Shown: piece by piece, positions 41,201-49,639 of the stretch
How positions within the stretch are numbered: the first letter of the stretch is position 1
Layout of the letters: every line of letters begins with the position of its first letter
Assembly: GCF_000526495.1 (NCBI RefSeq)
Contig: NZ_JAGE01000001.1
Location: forward strand, 1,176,001 to 1,240,000
Direction of reading: 5' to 3'
Origin: Ruminiclostridium josui JCM 17888
GTDB lineage: Bacteria > Bacillota > Clostridia > Acetivibrionales > DSM-1351
DNA: 64,000 nt
Translations under genes and position numbers: made by a program
Notes under the pieces: model-generated
Seen by the model: only the letters and a program-made list of their open reading frames with translations
Told to the model about the DNA's origin: nothing
Database searches by the model: none

Positions 41201-42376
41201 GGCATGCCACCATGGCCGCCACACACCCCAGGAAGCCGAGGTTTTCTGAGCTTTGTTGGGCACGGCGGCTGCAGAATAGGAGTCATCCCGGTCATCGGCT
41301 ACCGGATTAGGCGGATCATTTCCAGAGAGAGCCACAACCTTTGCAATGATAATCCCCTGACTTGCCGTGCCTCCACCCGACACCGACACACGAATGGTCA
41401 TGGTCTGCGGTGTGGAAGGTGTCGTCCAGCGCACCCATACCAACTGGCTGTCGCCTGCGGGATAATATACGGCGTTCACGGTATAGGTCTGGCCTCCGAT
41501 TGTAAAGCGAACCGTGACAGGATGGTCGGGATCTGCCTGTCCGCCCCGAACAGTCACCGATGTGACTACATCAGTATTAACCCTATATTCGTAGTCGGCA
41601 GCGGTAACAGCCGGAGGCTCAGGCTCCGCTTCATTAAACCGCACGATACCAAGGCCGAGAGATGAAATAATATCTGTGTTTGAAGCGGCCGTGGTCGTGG
41701 AACCATCCCATGCAGGGTAGCCGAGATCAGGTGTTTCAAGGAACATCGCCAGTGGCAGGTTCTTATGACTGAGAGACACCATCTTGCTTCGCAGACCGCC
41801 GTTCAACTGTTGGTCGTAAAGCGCGGCTTCCGTCGCAGTCATGGCGTACTTGATTCCCTGAAAGGTCATGTAAGCAATGGGTTCAAGCAGGATTTTGTAA
41901 TCCCCATTGATGAGGGTTTTGTAGTTAAAGCCAGTAAGCTCAGCAATACGCATCAGTGTATATTCTGAACAAAAATATTTCTTTATGGCTTCAATGCTTG
42001 CTTGGCCACTACTAGAGCTTATAATTCTCGGGATAGTTTGCGCTGGATTAACATAAGCGTATTTATTTGTGTTTGGTGTTAAACTGTAGCCACTGTTGTA
42101 TGATATTTTACTAACCTTTCCAAAATTCACAGCTATGTTGTCAGGGTGGTTATTTGTAAAGTCTATAGGAGTGGTTACTACTGTACGATCGCTTGCTCTT
42201 ACAACCGTTACACGAACTCCCTCATCACCAGGGTTCCAATAGTTTTCGCTGGTACCGCTGCCCATCCCGCCGCCTCCATGGTCAATGTTTCCTTCGCCCT
42301 CGGCATAGGCGGCGAGAGGAGACAGGAAGGTCAGCAGCAAAGCCAGCATAAGAAAAATACTAAGGTTTCGTTTCAT
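38257..42376 (-). CDS. Exported cluster B protein interrupted by a group II intron
   Basis: Exon 1 is 42376-41036 (447 codons) and exon 2 is 38613-38257 (119 codons with stop). Splicing at the predicted sites keeps phase and gives 565 residues. ATG 42376 follows AAGGAGG; the signal peptide ends near AAYA. The spliced joint reads KNIKSGY-GINQTVTANV, aligning with KGFLKSGYGYSIRVTAYV in the cluster A CARDB protein. Further on, TAVTYFPEFRYES aligns with TAEVYLPEYRYET. A Trp-rich stretch (WWHAYWVWHST) precedes the joint. It probably works at the cell surface in mating or pilus display. Without splicing, a 447-residue form ends soon after the exon. Confidence 0.8.
38647..38680 (-). ncRNA. Group II intron domain V
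   Basis: A 34-nt hairpin with the catalytic AGC near its 5' side, a GAGA-type terminal loop and closing strand GTACGGTTC. It is followed by the domain VI hairpin with the branch-point adenosine. Confidence 0.9.
38714..40495 (-). CDS. ltrA: Group II intron reverse transcriptase/maturase with HNH domain
   Basis: 593 residues from GTG 40495 after GGACGGAG. Reverse transcriptase blocks include RPLGIPSFRDKLLQEVIRN, GCFDDIDHD, SGCPQGGILSPILANIYL and the catalytic YADD (VRYADDFLIAENGS). Domain X (maturase) follows, then a C-terminal HNH endonuclease with CELCGS, EVHHVPS and CEDCHKAIHDD. It is intact, so the intron should both splice and move. A near-complete HNH domain indicates retrohoming with second-strand cleavage. 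Confidence 0.95.
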   Translation of the reverse strand: MTKPTSDILERIYKNSSEHKDGVYTRLYRYLLRDDIYYLAYQKLYSNKGASTKGIDNDTADGFGKKYVDSLIKELSDGTYTPKPVRREYIKKKNGKMRPLGIPSFRDKLLQEVIRNFLEAIYEPTFSDFSHGFRPKRSCHTALEQAKLYFRGAKWFIEGDIKGCFDDIDHDKLIEILQRKIKDSRFINVIRSFLKAGYMEDWKYHQTYSGCPQGGILSPILANIYLNELDNEIAKIKQAFDKPATRKITPEHSSLSAKLFKRRKKLKSATGEQRTALLSEIHDLEEQYRKTPSKMQDDKKVSYVRYADDFLIAENGSKEDCVRLKEQLAKFLFDEYKLTLSKDKTLITHSSERVRFLGYDISVRRNQEYMTDSRGRKARHLNNTVALSVPFEKIEKHMFEKGFVRQTEAKKFRPLHKKGWLYLPDAEIVERYNAEIRGIVNYYYLASNLYKLQYFAYLMEYSCLATLAGKHNSTIKKIVAKHKQGKDWAIKYKTENGATKEKRIVKLKDCKGKCEDKIVQHRYSVNTNATIRARLQAGICELCGSKDKASYEVHHVPSVKGLDGTSLWEQIMKSKRRKTLVVCEDCHKAIHDD

Positions 42377-42451
42377 AAAGACCTCCTTAAACAGCAAGAA
42401 GCACAGCATTTCTACTGTGCTTCTTCGTTTGCTTTATTCTAATTTAATTGG

Positions 42452-43015
42452 TTAATCCATCGTCCCAACCTTGTTGCCAGTAAGCTCATCCCCTTGTTCA
42501 CCTACCGTTGTACCCGAGCCTCCTGTTTCGGTTACCCAACCGAAGCCGGGGAGATAAACCTTGCCGTCTTTTTTCTCACCGCCCTGCGGCTCACCGGTTT
42601 GCGTGGTATTTGGTTTTTTTACACTGTCATGGTCTACCGCTTTCACATTGTCAACCTTTTCTCCGTTGGGCTTTTGGGTTTTGTCGGTCTTTTGGCTTTC
42701 TGTCGGCGCTGCCGGTTTGGTCACTTCCGGCTGAAGATTCTGTACCTGCTGATCGGTCTTAGCCGCTGTGTCATCGGTCGGCGCTGCAACCGGTTCGTTG
42801 GCCTGGATGACCACTTCTTTTTCTTCTGCCGTATCACCGGTATCGATGCCTGGATTGACCTTATTATCTGTAACTGCAGTGGGCGAAGCTATGGCATCTC
42901 CCATCGGCGTTTCAGTTTTAAATTGAGAGGATATTGCTATAACCAGCGCCACGCACACAATACCAAGTCCGGCGATGGTCAGCCATTTCTTTGTCTTGTC
43001 AGTTATATTATTCAT
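42452..43015 (-). CDS. DUF6550-like membrane-anchored, disordered protein
   Basis: 187 residues: a short cytoplasmic start, one membrane helix (WLTIAGLGIVCVALVIAI), a long region rich in Thr/Pro/Lys/Asp, then the conserved end VYLPGFGWVTETGGSG and GNKVGTMD. I associate that ending with the DUF6550 family of conjugative elements. GGAGG precedes ATG 43015. It could be a spacer or assembly factor anchored outside the membrane; the function is not known. Confidence 0.7.
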   Translation of the reverse strand: MNNITDKTKKWLTIAGLGIVCVALVIAISSQFKTETPMGDAIASPTAVTDNKVNPGIDTGDTAEEKEVVIQANEPVAAPTDDTAAKTDQQVQNLQPEVTKPAAPTESQKTDKTQKPNGEKVDNVKAVDHDSVKKPNTTQTGEPQGGEKKDGKVYLPGFGWVTETGGSGTTVGEQGDELTGNKVGTMD

Positions 43016-43087
43016 AAGAGATTACCTCCTTGTCTATTTTTACAGTTCCTTACAAGCCACCCTACCACAAGAGTTTTCAAAAGTCTA

Positions 43088-43651
43088 TTACAATTCCGAT
43101 ACAGTTAAAAATAAAGGCATATATTTCGCTTTCACCTTAAGGTTCATCCGCATCGGCGGCAGGGATTTGCCGCCAAAGGACATCGGAACCTCCAGCCGGA
43201 TCACCGCATCGGCGAGAAGGCCCTGCGCACTGTCGGAGTCGGAGGGTGCAAAGGGCACATTAGTAATATCGACGGATAAACCGGAGAGCTTAAATTCCAC
43301 CCCTTCGCCTGCGTATTTTACATGATAGCCGCCGTTTTTTTGCAAGCCAAGGGTATTGTCAAGATACTCATAAATATCGCCATAGTCAATGCTGCCCTCC
43401 CATGAGGAACCGCTTGGCTTATACCCTCCTGCATAGCCCTCCCGGACGCCGTGGTAAACATCATCATAGTTGTCGTTAACTGTCGAAATGATGGCAGACT
43501 GCACCGCATCCCGAACACCGGAAGCGATGATCATGAGCCTCATGTATTCGGATATTCCGCACAGGATGATGCCAAGCGCGAGGGTGATAGCAACTATCAA
43601 GGGGAATGACGATCCTTTTTTTTCCTTTAGTATACCATATAATTTTGTCAT
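43088..43651 (-). CDS. TadE/TadG-like pseudopilin, cluster B
   Basis: 187 residues from ATG 43651, overlapping the DUF4320 stop (ATGA). A basic start (KLYGILKEKKGSS), one helix (FPLIVAITLALGIILCGISE) and a globular outer part that includes VRDAVQSAIISTVNDNYDD are typical of TadE/TadG and pseudopilins. The counterpart in cluster A is 18386-18868. It probably initiates or caps the fibre. Confidence 0.7.
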   Translation of the reverse strand: MTKLYGILKEKKGSSFPLIVAITLALGIILCGISEYMRLMIIASGVRDAVQSAIISTVNDNYDDVYHGVREGYAGGYKPSGSSWEGSIDYGDIYEYLDNTLGLQKNGGYHVKYAGEGVEFKLSGLSVDITNVPFAPSDSDSAQGLLADAVIRLEVPMSFGGKSLPPMRMNLKVKAKYMPLFLTVSEL

Positions 43652-44049
43652 TTTTTCCAATACACCTCGCTTTTGCCTGTCGCCTGTGCGGTCAGGGTAA
43701 TGGGAAAGGAGCCGAAACCGCCAAAGAGCCCGATGTCGGTCTGCATGGAAACGGTCACCGTGAACTCTTCATTGAGTTGGATTTTACCGGTCTTTGACCA
43801 TGAAATGGCGGGATCAAGCCCTGTTTTTTCCCGAAGCACCTGCGCCCTTTGGTTGGTTTCGCTGCCGACCCTGCCTGCAATCTCCGCTTCTCTGCAAAGT
43901 TCCGAGGCAAAGGTGTCAAGTTGGCTCTTGGCGATGTAGACCGGAAATACCTTGACGGCAAGAGCAATGACAAGCATGGCGCAAAGTACCAGTATCGCCA
44001 CATCGATGTAGCCCTCACCGCCCTTACAATGCAATAGTTTTTTTAGCAC
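43648..44049 (-). CDS. DUF4320 family pilin-like protein, cluster B
   Basis: 133 residues. KGGEGYIDVAILVLCAMLVI begins a single helix with a Glu near the prepilin-like junction, and FASELCREAEIAGRVGSETN plus the end GKSEVYWKK match DUF4320. It lies 14 bases after the TadC-like gene and is coupled to the TadE-like gene. Its G/C-rich composition contrasts with the AT-richer cluster A paralogue. Confidence 0.78.
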   Translation of the reverse strand: MLKKLLHCKGGEGYIDVAILVLCAMLVIALAVKVFPVYIAKSQLDTFASELCREAEIAGRVGSETNQRAQVLREKTGLDPAISWSKTGKIQLNEEFTVTVSMQTDIGLFGGFGSFPITLTAQATGKSEVYWKK

Positions 44050-44063
44050 CTCAAATCCCCTCC

Positions 44064-44936
44064 CTAAAACATCCCGCCGAGGGACTTGATGATCTCATAG
44101 CCGATGATGGCGAGATAGGTAAACAGGAAGCACATCAGCATGATGAAGGAGAAAATCCGGATTTTGGGCGGTATCTTCTGCGCCTCACCCTTGAGTCTTT
44201 GCAACTCCAGCACCTTAAAATCATGGGCGAGCATCTGAAAATAGATTGCGCCGTCATCGCCGCGCAGCACACCAATGAGTCCGCGCACTACATCAGAGAG
44301 TTGCGGTGAATTGAGCCTTGCCTCGAACCGCGTGAGCGCCGCCTCATAACTCGAGGAGCGCATGTCTGCAGTCACTATGTCCAGTTCACTTGCAAAAGCA
44401 GCGCCTGCATTTTTCTTAAAATTCTCCAGAATGGACAGCACATCGCGGCTGCTTTTCAGCGACTGTTCGATGGTCGCCACGAACCTTGGCAGCTCGCTTT
44501 CGATCTGCTCTCGTTTTACCTTCAGCTGCTCATCCGCTTTTCTGGTTTCCTTGAAATAGACCAGCACGGCGAGGAGCACCATCACCGGGGAAAGCAGCGG
44601 GAACAAGAACAGGCAGGGTATCACGCCAAGGAGGATCGCTCCTGCTTTGACGAAGGCATACGCAAGGTAAACCTCCGGTGTCATACTGATGCCAGCCGCT
44701 TTGAGGACGTTGGACATGCGGCTTTTGCGGTACTCATCCAGGCGAATAAATCTTGACAGCCTGACAGCGCCGGACATGAAATACGCATCCACGGTTTTGG
44801 CAGCCTTTTTGTCCTGCTTACCGGCACTGAGCATGGCCTTGGCTGCTCCCATGGTCGGCAGCTTGAGCACATCCGCGAGAATAAAAAACAGCCCTGCTGC
44901 AAGCAGGACTGCAAATAAAAATAACAGTAACAACAT
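44064..44936 (-). CDS. TadC-like inner-membrane platform protein, cluster B
   Basis: 290 residues with an N-terminal helix (LLLLFLFAVLLAAGLFFIL), a central pair (ILLGVIPCLFLFPLLSPVM), a GspF-like cytoplasmic domain and a C-terminal helix ending in SLGGMF, as in cluster A (SMGSLF). The LSDVVRGLIGVLRGDDGAIY block aligns with VSFLVNALIGLYRGEHQGEA in the other copy. It lies six bases after the TadB-like gene. In 44281-44340 37 of 60 bases are G or C. Confidence 0.78.
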   Translation of the reverse strand: MLLLLFLFAVLLAAGLFFILADVLKLPTMGAAKAMLSAGKQDKKAAKTVDAYFMSGAVRLSRFIRLDEYRKSRMSNVLKAAGISMTPEVYLAYAFVKAGAILLGVIPCLFLFPLLSPVMVLLAVLVYFKETRKADEQLKVKREQIESELPRFVATIEQSLKSSRDVLSILENFKKNAGAAFASELDIVTADMRSSSYEAALTRFEARLNSPQLSDVVRGLIGVLRGDDGAIYFQMLAHDFKVLELQRLKGEAQKIPPKIRIFSFIMLMCFLFTYLAIIGYEIIKSLGGMF

Positions 44937-44941
44937 GTATG

Positions 44942-45871
44942 CTACCTCCTGTACTCAATGGGCTTGGTGAGCTTAATAACAAAGGCGGTGGAAATAAAAA
45001 TTGCCGCCGCACAGATGGCAAGGATAAGCTGCCCAACAAAAGTGTGCATTAACGTGTTATACCAAGACTTATTGAGGAAATACATCAGGGGAATGTTGCC
45101 GATAACAAGGAGCGCCATGATGATGAATTCCTTGCGAGGCTCGAACACGAGATATTCCAACTCCGCGTTGACGATCCGCATATCGGAGAGCTTGCTGACA
45201 ATGGGTGTAAGCGTTGTCTTGAGGCTCCGGTCATACTGGCATGCGGTAATGGCATCACACCACTCGCGGAACACTTCGTTGTCAATCTTGGTCTTCATAG
45301 TTTTCAGTGCCGCATCCACATCGGGATTGATGAGCCTCACCTGGGTCAGAAACCCGGCAAATATATTGCGCACCGGCGGGTTTAAGTATTGCATATTTTC
45401 CTCCACGGCGGTCACAATGTCCTCGTTTCGCAGGTAAGCCGTGGTGATGATGGACAGCGCCGTTTCCAACTCTGCAGCAATATTCTTCTTGTAGTGGGTA
45501 ACAGTCAGCTTGATATACCAAAACGGCAGGAACATCAGGCCCAGCGCAAGGACAGGGACGAGGAACACATTCTGCAGCAGAATGGCAATACTTACGCCTA
45601 TAGCGGACAACAAGAGCGAACAGGCACAGATCAGGGAGAAGCGGCTGCTTCGTCCGGTCAGCGCGAGAATTTCCTGCGCTTCTATAATCTCCCTGCGGAG
45701 GAAGGAAGGGCGCTTGCGCTTGGTGGCCTCGTTGATTTCATCCTTGATGCTTTTGGGTCTTTTAATCAAAAAGCCAAACAGGCCGTCCGTGAACGCTATG
45801 GGCGAGATTCCAAGCAAGATAAAAGCACCGGCAATCATGCCGATACAGGCGATGAGCTGAATAAAAGTCAT
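44942..45871 (-). CDS. TadB-like inner-membrane platform protein, cluster B
   Basis: 309 residues. ETALSIITTAYLRNEDIVTA aligns with ENTMSIITNAYAGNNDIIKA of cluster A, and the VRLINPDVDAAL element with IRFINPNVEHGL. Helices lie at both ends (GMIAGAFILLGISPI and LILAICAAAIFISTAFVI). Together with the TadC-like protein it should form the platform for the ATPase encoded 27 bases upstream. Confidence 0.78.
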   Translation of the reverse strand: MTFIQLIACIGMIAGAFILLGISPIAFTDGLFGFLIKRPKSIKDEINEATKRKRPSFLRREIIEAQEILALTGRSSRFSLICACSLLLSAIGVSIAILLQNVFLVPVLALGLMFLPFWYIKLTVTHYKKNIAAELETALSIITTAYLRNEDIVTAVEENMQYLNPPVRNIFAGFLTQVRLINPDVDAALKTMKTKIDNEVFREWCDAITACQYDRSLKTTLTPIVSKLSDMRIVNAELEYLVFEPRKEFIIMALLVIGNIPLMYFLNKSWYNTLMHTFVGQLILAICAAAIFISTAFVIKLTKPIEYRR

Positions 45872-45898
45872 TTTTCAATCACTTCCTCTTTTTCTCAT

Positions 45899-47407
45899 TT
45901 AATTCGCTGGAGGATGAACTGCGTTTGAAGCGGTTGCAACAGAAAGATTCTGTGCCGGATCATCCTGCCCTTTCGTAATTTTCTTTAGTGTCTCCTGCGG
46001 CATGCCGTTTTCCAGGAAGCGCTTCTGCAGGCTCTTGGAGATGGTATTCTCCTTCCGATGGCTACCGCTTATGATGAAACGGTCGCCTTCCATGCGGCTC
46101 TCCGTGATGTGGAACCGGTATAAGGTGCGGAAGTTGCGTGTGCCGTCAGGCAGGATTTCACACTCCATGATTTCCATGATCTTGCGCTGCTTATTCTCCA
46201 GCTGCTTGGTGAACACAACAATCGGAAACGCCTCGGTCACAAGGGACATGAGGGTATCGTCCGCAATATCGTATTTCCGTTTGCAAAGCGTGGCCATCCT
46301 GCGCCATGTGGCTTCACAGGAATTGGAGTGGATGGTGGTCAGCACCGTGTGGCCGGTACGGGCAGATTCCTGGGCGGTGTATGCTTCTGCCGAGCGCATC
46401 TCGCCCACGCAGATGACCTCCGGATTGAAGCGCAGCGCCATATCCAGGAGCATATCCTGATCAATATTCTGCTTCTCGTTATCACTGGAGCGTGTCAAGG
46501 TATGGATAACGCTGTTGACCACCTTGCCGTCCTTTTTTCGCACCAGTGCCAGCTCACGGGAGCCGTTTTCAATCGTAAAGATACGCTTGTTGTCCGGAAT
46601 GGTGGTCAGCAGCCAGCCGGCCAACGTAGTCTTGCCGGAGCTGGTCGCGCCAGCCACACACACCGAAATGCCGTACCGAAGGCATTCCGCCAGGAAGTCG
46701 AGCATCTCATCGGTTGCTGTGCCGCCCTTTACAAAGTCAGCTTTCTCCATGTTTTGCGGATTCACAATACGGATGGAGGCCGCCACACCTACATCCTCGT
46801 CCACGAGGGGTGTTTTCAGCACGGCGATGCGGATATTTTTGCTCAAATGTCCCAAAATAGCGGGACTGGCATTGTCCAGCACCATGCCTGACACATGGAG
46901 CATACGGCGGATTACGTTGATGGCGTGTTCGGGAGAGTCAAAGTGTTCGTCAAGCTTGACTGTAGTGCCATTGCTGTACTGGACCTCAATGTCATTCCAG
47001 GCATTGAGGTCAATTTCCTCAATTCCTGCCCCGAAGATGTATTTAGTGAGAAATGAGAACTCGGCCATTTCGGTATAGAGGGCATCAACGAGCTGCTGGT
47101 CGGTCATCCCCTTTACGGCGATGCGGCAATCCATCAGATATTTGCTGATATACCGCTTGACCTGTGTTTTAACCTCCTCTTTTCCCCCATCGAGAATGAG
47201 GGTGGAATACTTGCTGGAGATATACTCCTGCACTTCGCGCAAAACAGTGCCAAAATCCTTGGAGTTGTTATTTGGCGCAAAAAACAGGCTGTGGTTATGG
47301 GCTGCATTCATAGGCCGGATAGTTTGCGGCGATTCTACCGCAAGCACTTCTGCATTTCTTACCTGGAACTTTTCAAGGGTTCTTTGCTTACGTTTTTTGC
47401 TTTTCAT
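45899..47407 (-). CDS. tadA: TadA/CpaF-like secretion ATPase, cluster B
   Basis: 502 residues. Walker A GATSSGKTTLAGW (about residue 249), FTIENGSREL as Asp box, Walker B PEVICVGEMRSAEAY and the His box GHTVLTTIHSNSCEATW are all present. A 40-residue longer N-terminus and a polar tail (VATASNAVHPPAN) distinguish it from the cluster A copy. It overlaps the TadZ-like gene as ATGA. Confidence 0.9.
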   Translation of the reverse strand: MKSKKRKQRTLEKFQVRNAEVLAVESPQTIRPMNAAHNHSLFFAPNNNSKDFGTVLREVQEYISSKYSTLILDGGKEEVKTQVKRYISKYLMDCRIAVKGMTDQQLVDALYTEMAEFSFLTKYIFGAGIEEIDLNAWNDIEVQYSNGTTVKLDEHFDSPEHAINVIRRMLHVSGMVLDNASPAILGHLSKNIRIAVLKTPLVDEDVGVAASIRIVNPQNMEKADFVKGGTATDEMLDFLAECLRYGISVCVAGATSSGKTTLAGWLLTTIPDNKRIFTIENGSRELALVRKKDGKVVNSVIHTLTRSSDNEKQNIDQDMLLDMALRFNPEVICVGEMRSAEAYTAQESARTGHTVLTTIHSNSCEATWRRMATLCKRKYDIADDTLMSLVTEAFPIVVFTKQLENKQRKIMEIMECEILPDGTRNFRTLYRFHITESRMEGDRFIISGSHRKENTISKSLQKRFLENGMPQETLKKITKGQDDPAQNLSVATASNAVHPPAN

Positions 47408-48219
47408 ATGCCAAAGACCTCCTTTGAAATTTTTTCAATCTCCTTGCGGAAGCCCCGGCTGTCCTTGAACACCAGGTCCCGGAACAAATCCCCGGCAAGA
47501 GCTTGATTCTCCAGTTCATCGGAATGAGGTATCTTGAACGCCACATTGCCCAGCACCTGTTCAATATGTTCGCTGGCTTGATTGGTCTTTATATTGCTTG
47601 CAACCTTGTACTGCTTATCCGCATCCCATTTGTTGTCTTTTAAGAGCGGGAGCTGGGATGAAAGGTAGCTGATTGATTTGAGATCGCAATTGACCAGACG
47701 CAGTACCGAGTCCGCTTCCATGAGGGCAACAGCGGAGAGGATGTCGTTGGCGATATAGCTGCTGCAGTCGATGATAACGTATGGCGCAACATCCCGCAGA
47801 TGATCGAGCAATTCTGTGGCAAGCTCCGCGTTATAGGGCGGGTAGGTGAACACATTCTCTCCCTTGAGCATGCCGATTAGGGTTAAATAGCTGATTTTCT
47901 TATGGGTGATGCAGTTCTGTTTAATCAGGGTATCTGTCACATGGGTTGCAGCCAGAATACTGCCCAGCGACCGTTCCCATTCAAGGTCAGAGGGCGGGCA
48001 GATGCAGGGCAGCATGGGTGCAGTCATGTCACATAAAAGCAGCACTACATTGCGCTTTTTGTCTGCCAGATGCTTGGCCAGCTTGACACTGACGGTGGTC
48101 TTGCCGGAGGAGGGGCTGCCCCATACGGCCAGCACCTGAACATCCTTTTCAGATTCCGCAGCCTGCGCCTCAACACCGGTGTTTCGGGAGAAAATGCTGC
48201 CTTTGATAAAATTAAGCAT
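47404..48219 (-). CDS. TadZ/CpaE-like ParA-type ATPase, cluster B
   Basis: 271 residues. VLAVWGSPSSGKTTVSVKLA is the P-loop, PYVIIDCSSYIANDILSA the Walker B region, and SDELENQALAGDLFRDLVF a conserved end shared in kind with the cluster A copy (KRAGELENAGTPLYSYHDRF). Its start directly abuts the CpaB-like stop. It presumably localises the secretion machine. Confidence 0.75.
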   Translation of the reverse strand: MLNFIKGSIFSRNTGVEAQAAESEKDVQVLAVWGSPSSGKTTVSVKLAKHLADKKRNVVLLLCDMTAPMLPCICPPSDLEWERSLGSILAATHVTDTLIKQNCITHKKISYLTLIGMLKGENVFTYPPYNAELATELLDHLRDVAPYVIIDCSSYIANDILSAVALMEADSVLRLVNCDLKSISYLSSQLPLLKDNKWDADKQYKVASNIKTNQASEHIEQVLGNVAFKIPHSDELENQALAGDLFRDLVFKDSRGFRKEIEKISKEVFGI

Positions 48220-49044
48220 TTATTCTCCCTCCTTTGGCGTGTCGGGTTTTATATTTCCGGTATTCTCTGCCCCGATTGACTCTGTTTTTTCTTCTCCTGT
48301 TTGCACCTTGGCGGAGGGATACAATTCTTCGATTACCTTGTCCTGTGCCTCAATAAACTTGGCGGCATTCTCCTTGCTGCCCCGGTACACGAGGGACAGG
48401 TGCAGCTTGCCGTCCGCCTCCAGCTCGGCAAGGATTTTCGATTGCTCCGGCGATGCCAGAAGGGTGACGGTGCTTGGGAGCTGCTTTTCATCCTCATTCC
48501 CCCGCTGTCCGCCGGTGTCAGTATCATAGCCGGTGTTGGCGGTGACGGCAATGACCTCCACATACTTAAGCTCCGCAGGAATGACGGTCGTGCCTCGCTT
48601 TTTGTAGTCGGGAGCTATGACTGATACGATGTCGCCAGTGATCAGCTTGCCGGACAGACCGGTGGCGAAACTTTTGAGCGTCACGGAGATGGCCTGCTTT
48701 TCACCATCGAGGTGGTAAAGATAGGCATTTTCTGCCGCAGGCACATCGGTGAGCTTGGAGCTTAAGATGTAGTCGCCTGCAGCCATATCAGCCGCAGCGT
48801 ATTTTCCGATAGCCGTATCCACATCTTTGACTACGTTTTTCGGCAGGTTGTAGCTGCCGATCTCCACAGTTTTCAGCATCTCCCTGGTGATCTGATCTCC
48901 GGCTTTGATATCCTTGATGACACGGACAATGTCGGTTTTTTGGGAGATACCGGAGTTAAAAAGCGGCGCTACCACAAAGCAAATCAAAAGAGACAGCACA
49001 ATGCAGATGACACCGAGTACGGTTCTGTTTTTTATAAAGCTCAT
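48220..49044 (-). CDS. CpaB/RcpC-like SAF domain protein, cluster B
   Basis: 274 residues from ATG 49044, after AGGAGG, and overlapping the previous gene by four bases. Membrane helix (NRTVLGVICIVLSLLICFVV), SAF domain (DIKAGDQITREMLKTVEIGS, then KYAAADMAAGDYI) and RcpC part (TGLSGKLITGDIVSVIAPDY). It carries a longer charged tail (KTESIGAENTGNIKPDTPKE) than the cluster A copy. Confidence 0.78.
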   Translation of the reverse strand: MSFIKNRTVLGVICIVLSLLICFVVAPLFNSGISQKTDIVRVIKDIKAGDQITREMLKTVEIGSYNLPKNVVKDVDTAIGKYAAADMAAGDYILSSKLTDVPAAENAYLYHLDGEKQAISVTLKSFATGLSGKLITGDIVSVIAPDYKKRGTTVIPAELKYVEVIAVTANTGYDTDTGGQRGNEDEKQLPSTVTLLASPEQSKILAELEADGKLHLSLVYRGSKENAAKFIEAQDKVIEELYPSAKVQTGEEKTESIGAENTGNIKPDTPKEGE

Positions 49045-49304
49045 AGGGTGATTCCTCCTGTGTTCATGAAATATATGGCGATACAGCCGATAGATAGAAA
49101 AGGTGCAAGAGGGTATGCTTTGGGGCATTCCCTCCCGCGCAGTCTTTGGACTATGGCATGAAAAACATAAAAAAGAAGCATGGCGGTAAGTCCAATGACC
49201 ATGGCCGCAATGCTTCCTATGAAACCGAGGACAATACCCGATGCCGCCAAAAGCAGGGCAATAAAAATGCCACCCTGCATAAAGAGCGGCAGATTAGCCT
49301 GCAT
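49041..49304 (-). CDS. Short membrane protein resembling the C-terminal half of a prepilin peptidase
   Basis: 87 residues with three hydrophobic segments. KAYPLAPFLSIGCIAIYF resembles the end of A24 peptidases (SVPLAVFLCTGFFIHAGIAL in the cluster A enzyme). The GxGD motif and the first catalytic Asp are absent, so it cannot be an active peptidase by itself. ATG 49304 overlaps the pilin-like gene and the end overlaps the CpaB-like gene, so it is maintained inside the operon. It may be a remnant or a small membrane partner. Confidence 0.55.
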   Translation of the reverse strand: MQANLPLFMQGGIFIALLLAASGIVLGFIGSIAAMVIGLTAMLLFYVFHAIVQRLRGRECPKAYPLAPFLSIGCIAIYFMNTGGITL

Positions 49305-49527
49305 AATTGAACATCTCCTGGATGCGCTCCTTTAAGGTCGGCAATACCGTTTCGCCAAACAGGGCATAGAGTCCGGCCAGCACGAGTCCGCCGATGACCA
49401 CAGCCATTAAAATTTTGATTGCCGTATCCACAAAATTTTCACCGCACTGTGATCTCAGGATAGCTTTTGCCATCAGTGTCTTCCCAGTAATTTTATTCAT
49501 TATTCTGGTCGCAAATTTTCTCATCAT
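49294..49527 (-). CDS. DUF6133-like small pilin-type protein, cluster B
   Basis: 77 residues from ATG 49527 after GGAGG. A basic start, then SQCGENFVDTAIKILMAVVI, GGLVLAGLYALFGETVLP and an end TLKERIQEMFNYAG. This is the DUF6133/Maff2-like pattern common in clostridial ICEs and similar in layout to the three tandem proteins of cluster A. The Glu just before the hydrophobic stretch (GENFVD) recalls type IV prepilin processing sites. It is probably the major subunit of the cluster B fibre. Confidence 0.78.
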   Translation of the reverse strand: MMRKFATRIMNKITGKTLMAKAILRSQCGENFVDTAIKILMAVVIGGLVLAGLYALFGETVLPTLKERIQEMFNYAG

Positions 49528-49639
49528 GTTCTAACCTCCATAAATTTAATTTTTCATTGATTTCCTGCTTTTTCGGTGATTTCTGGGCTTTTCAATCGTG
49601 TTAATTTGTGCAGTGTTGACTTTCTACACAAAATTTGGC

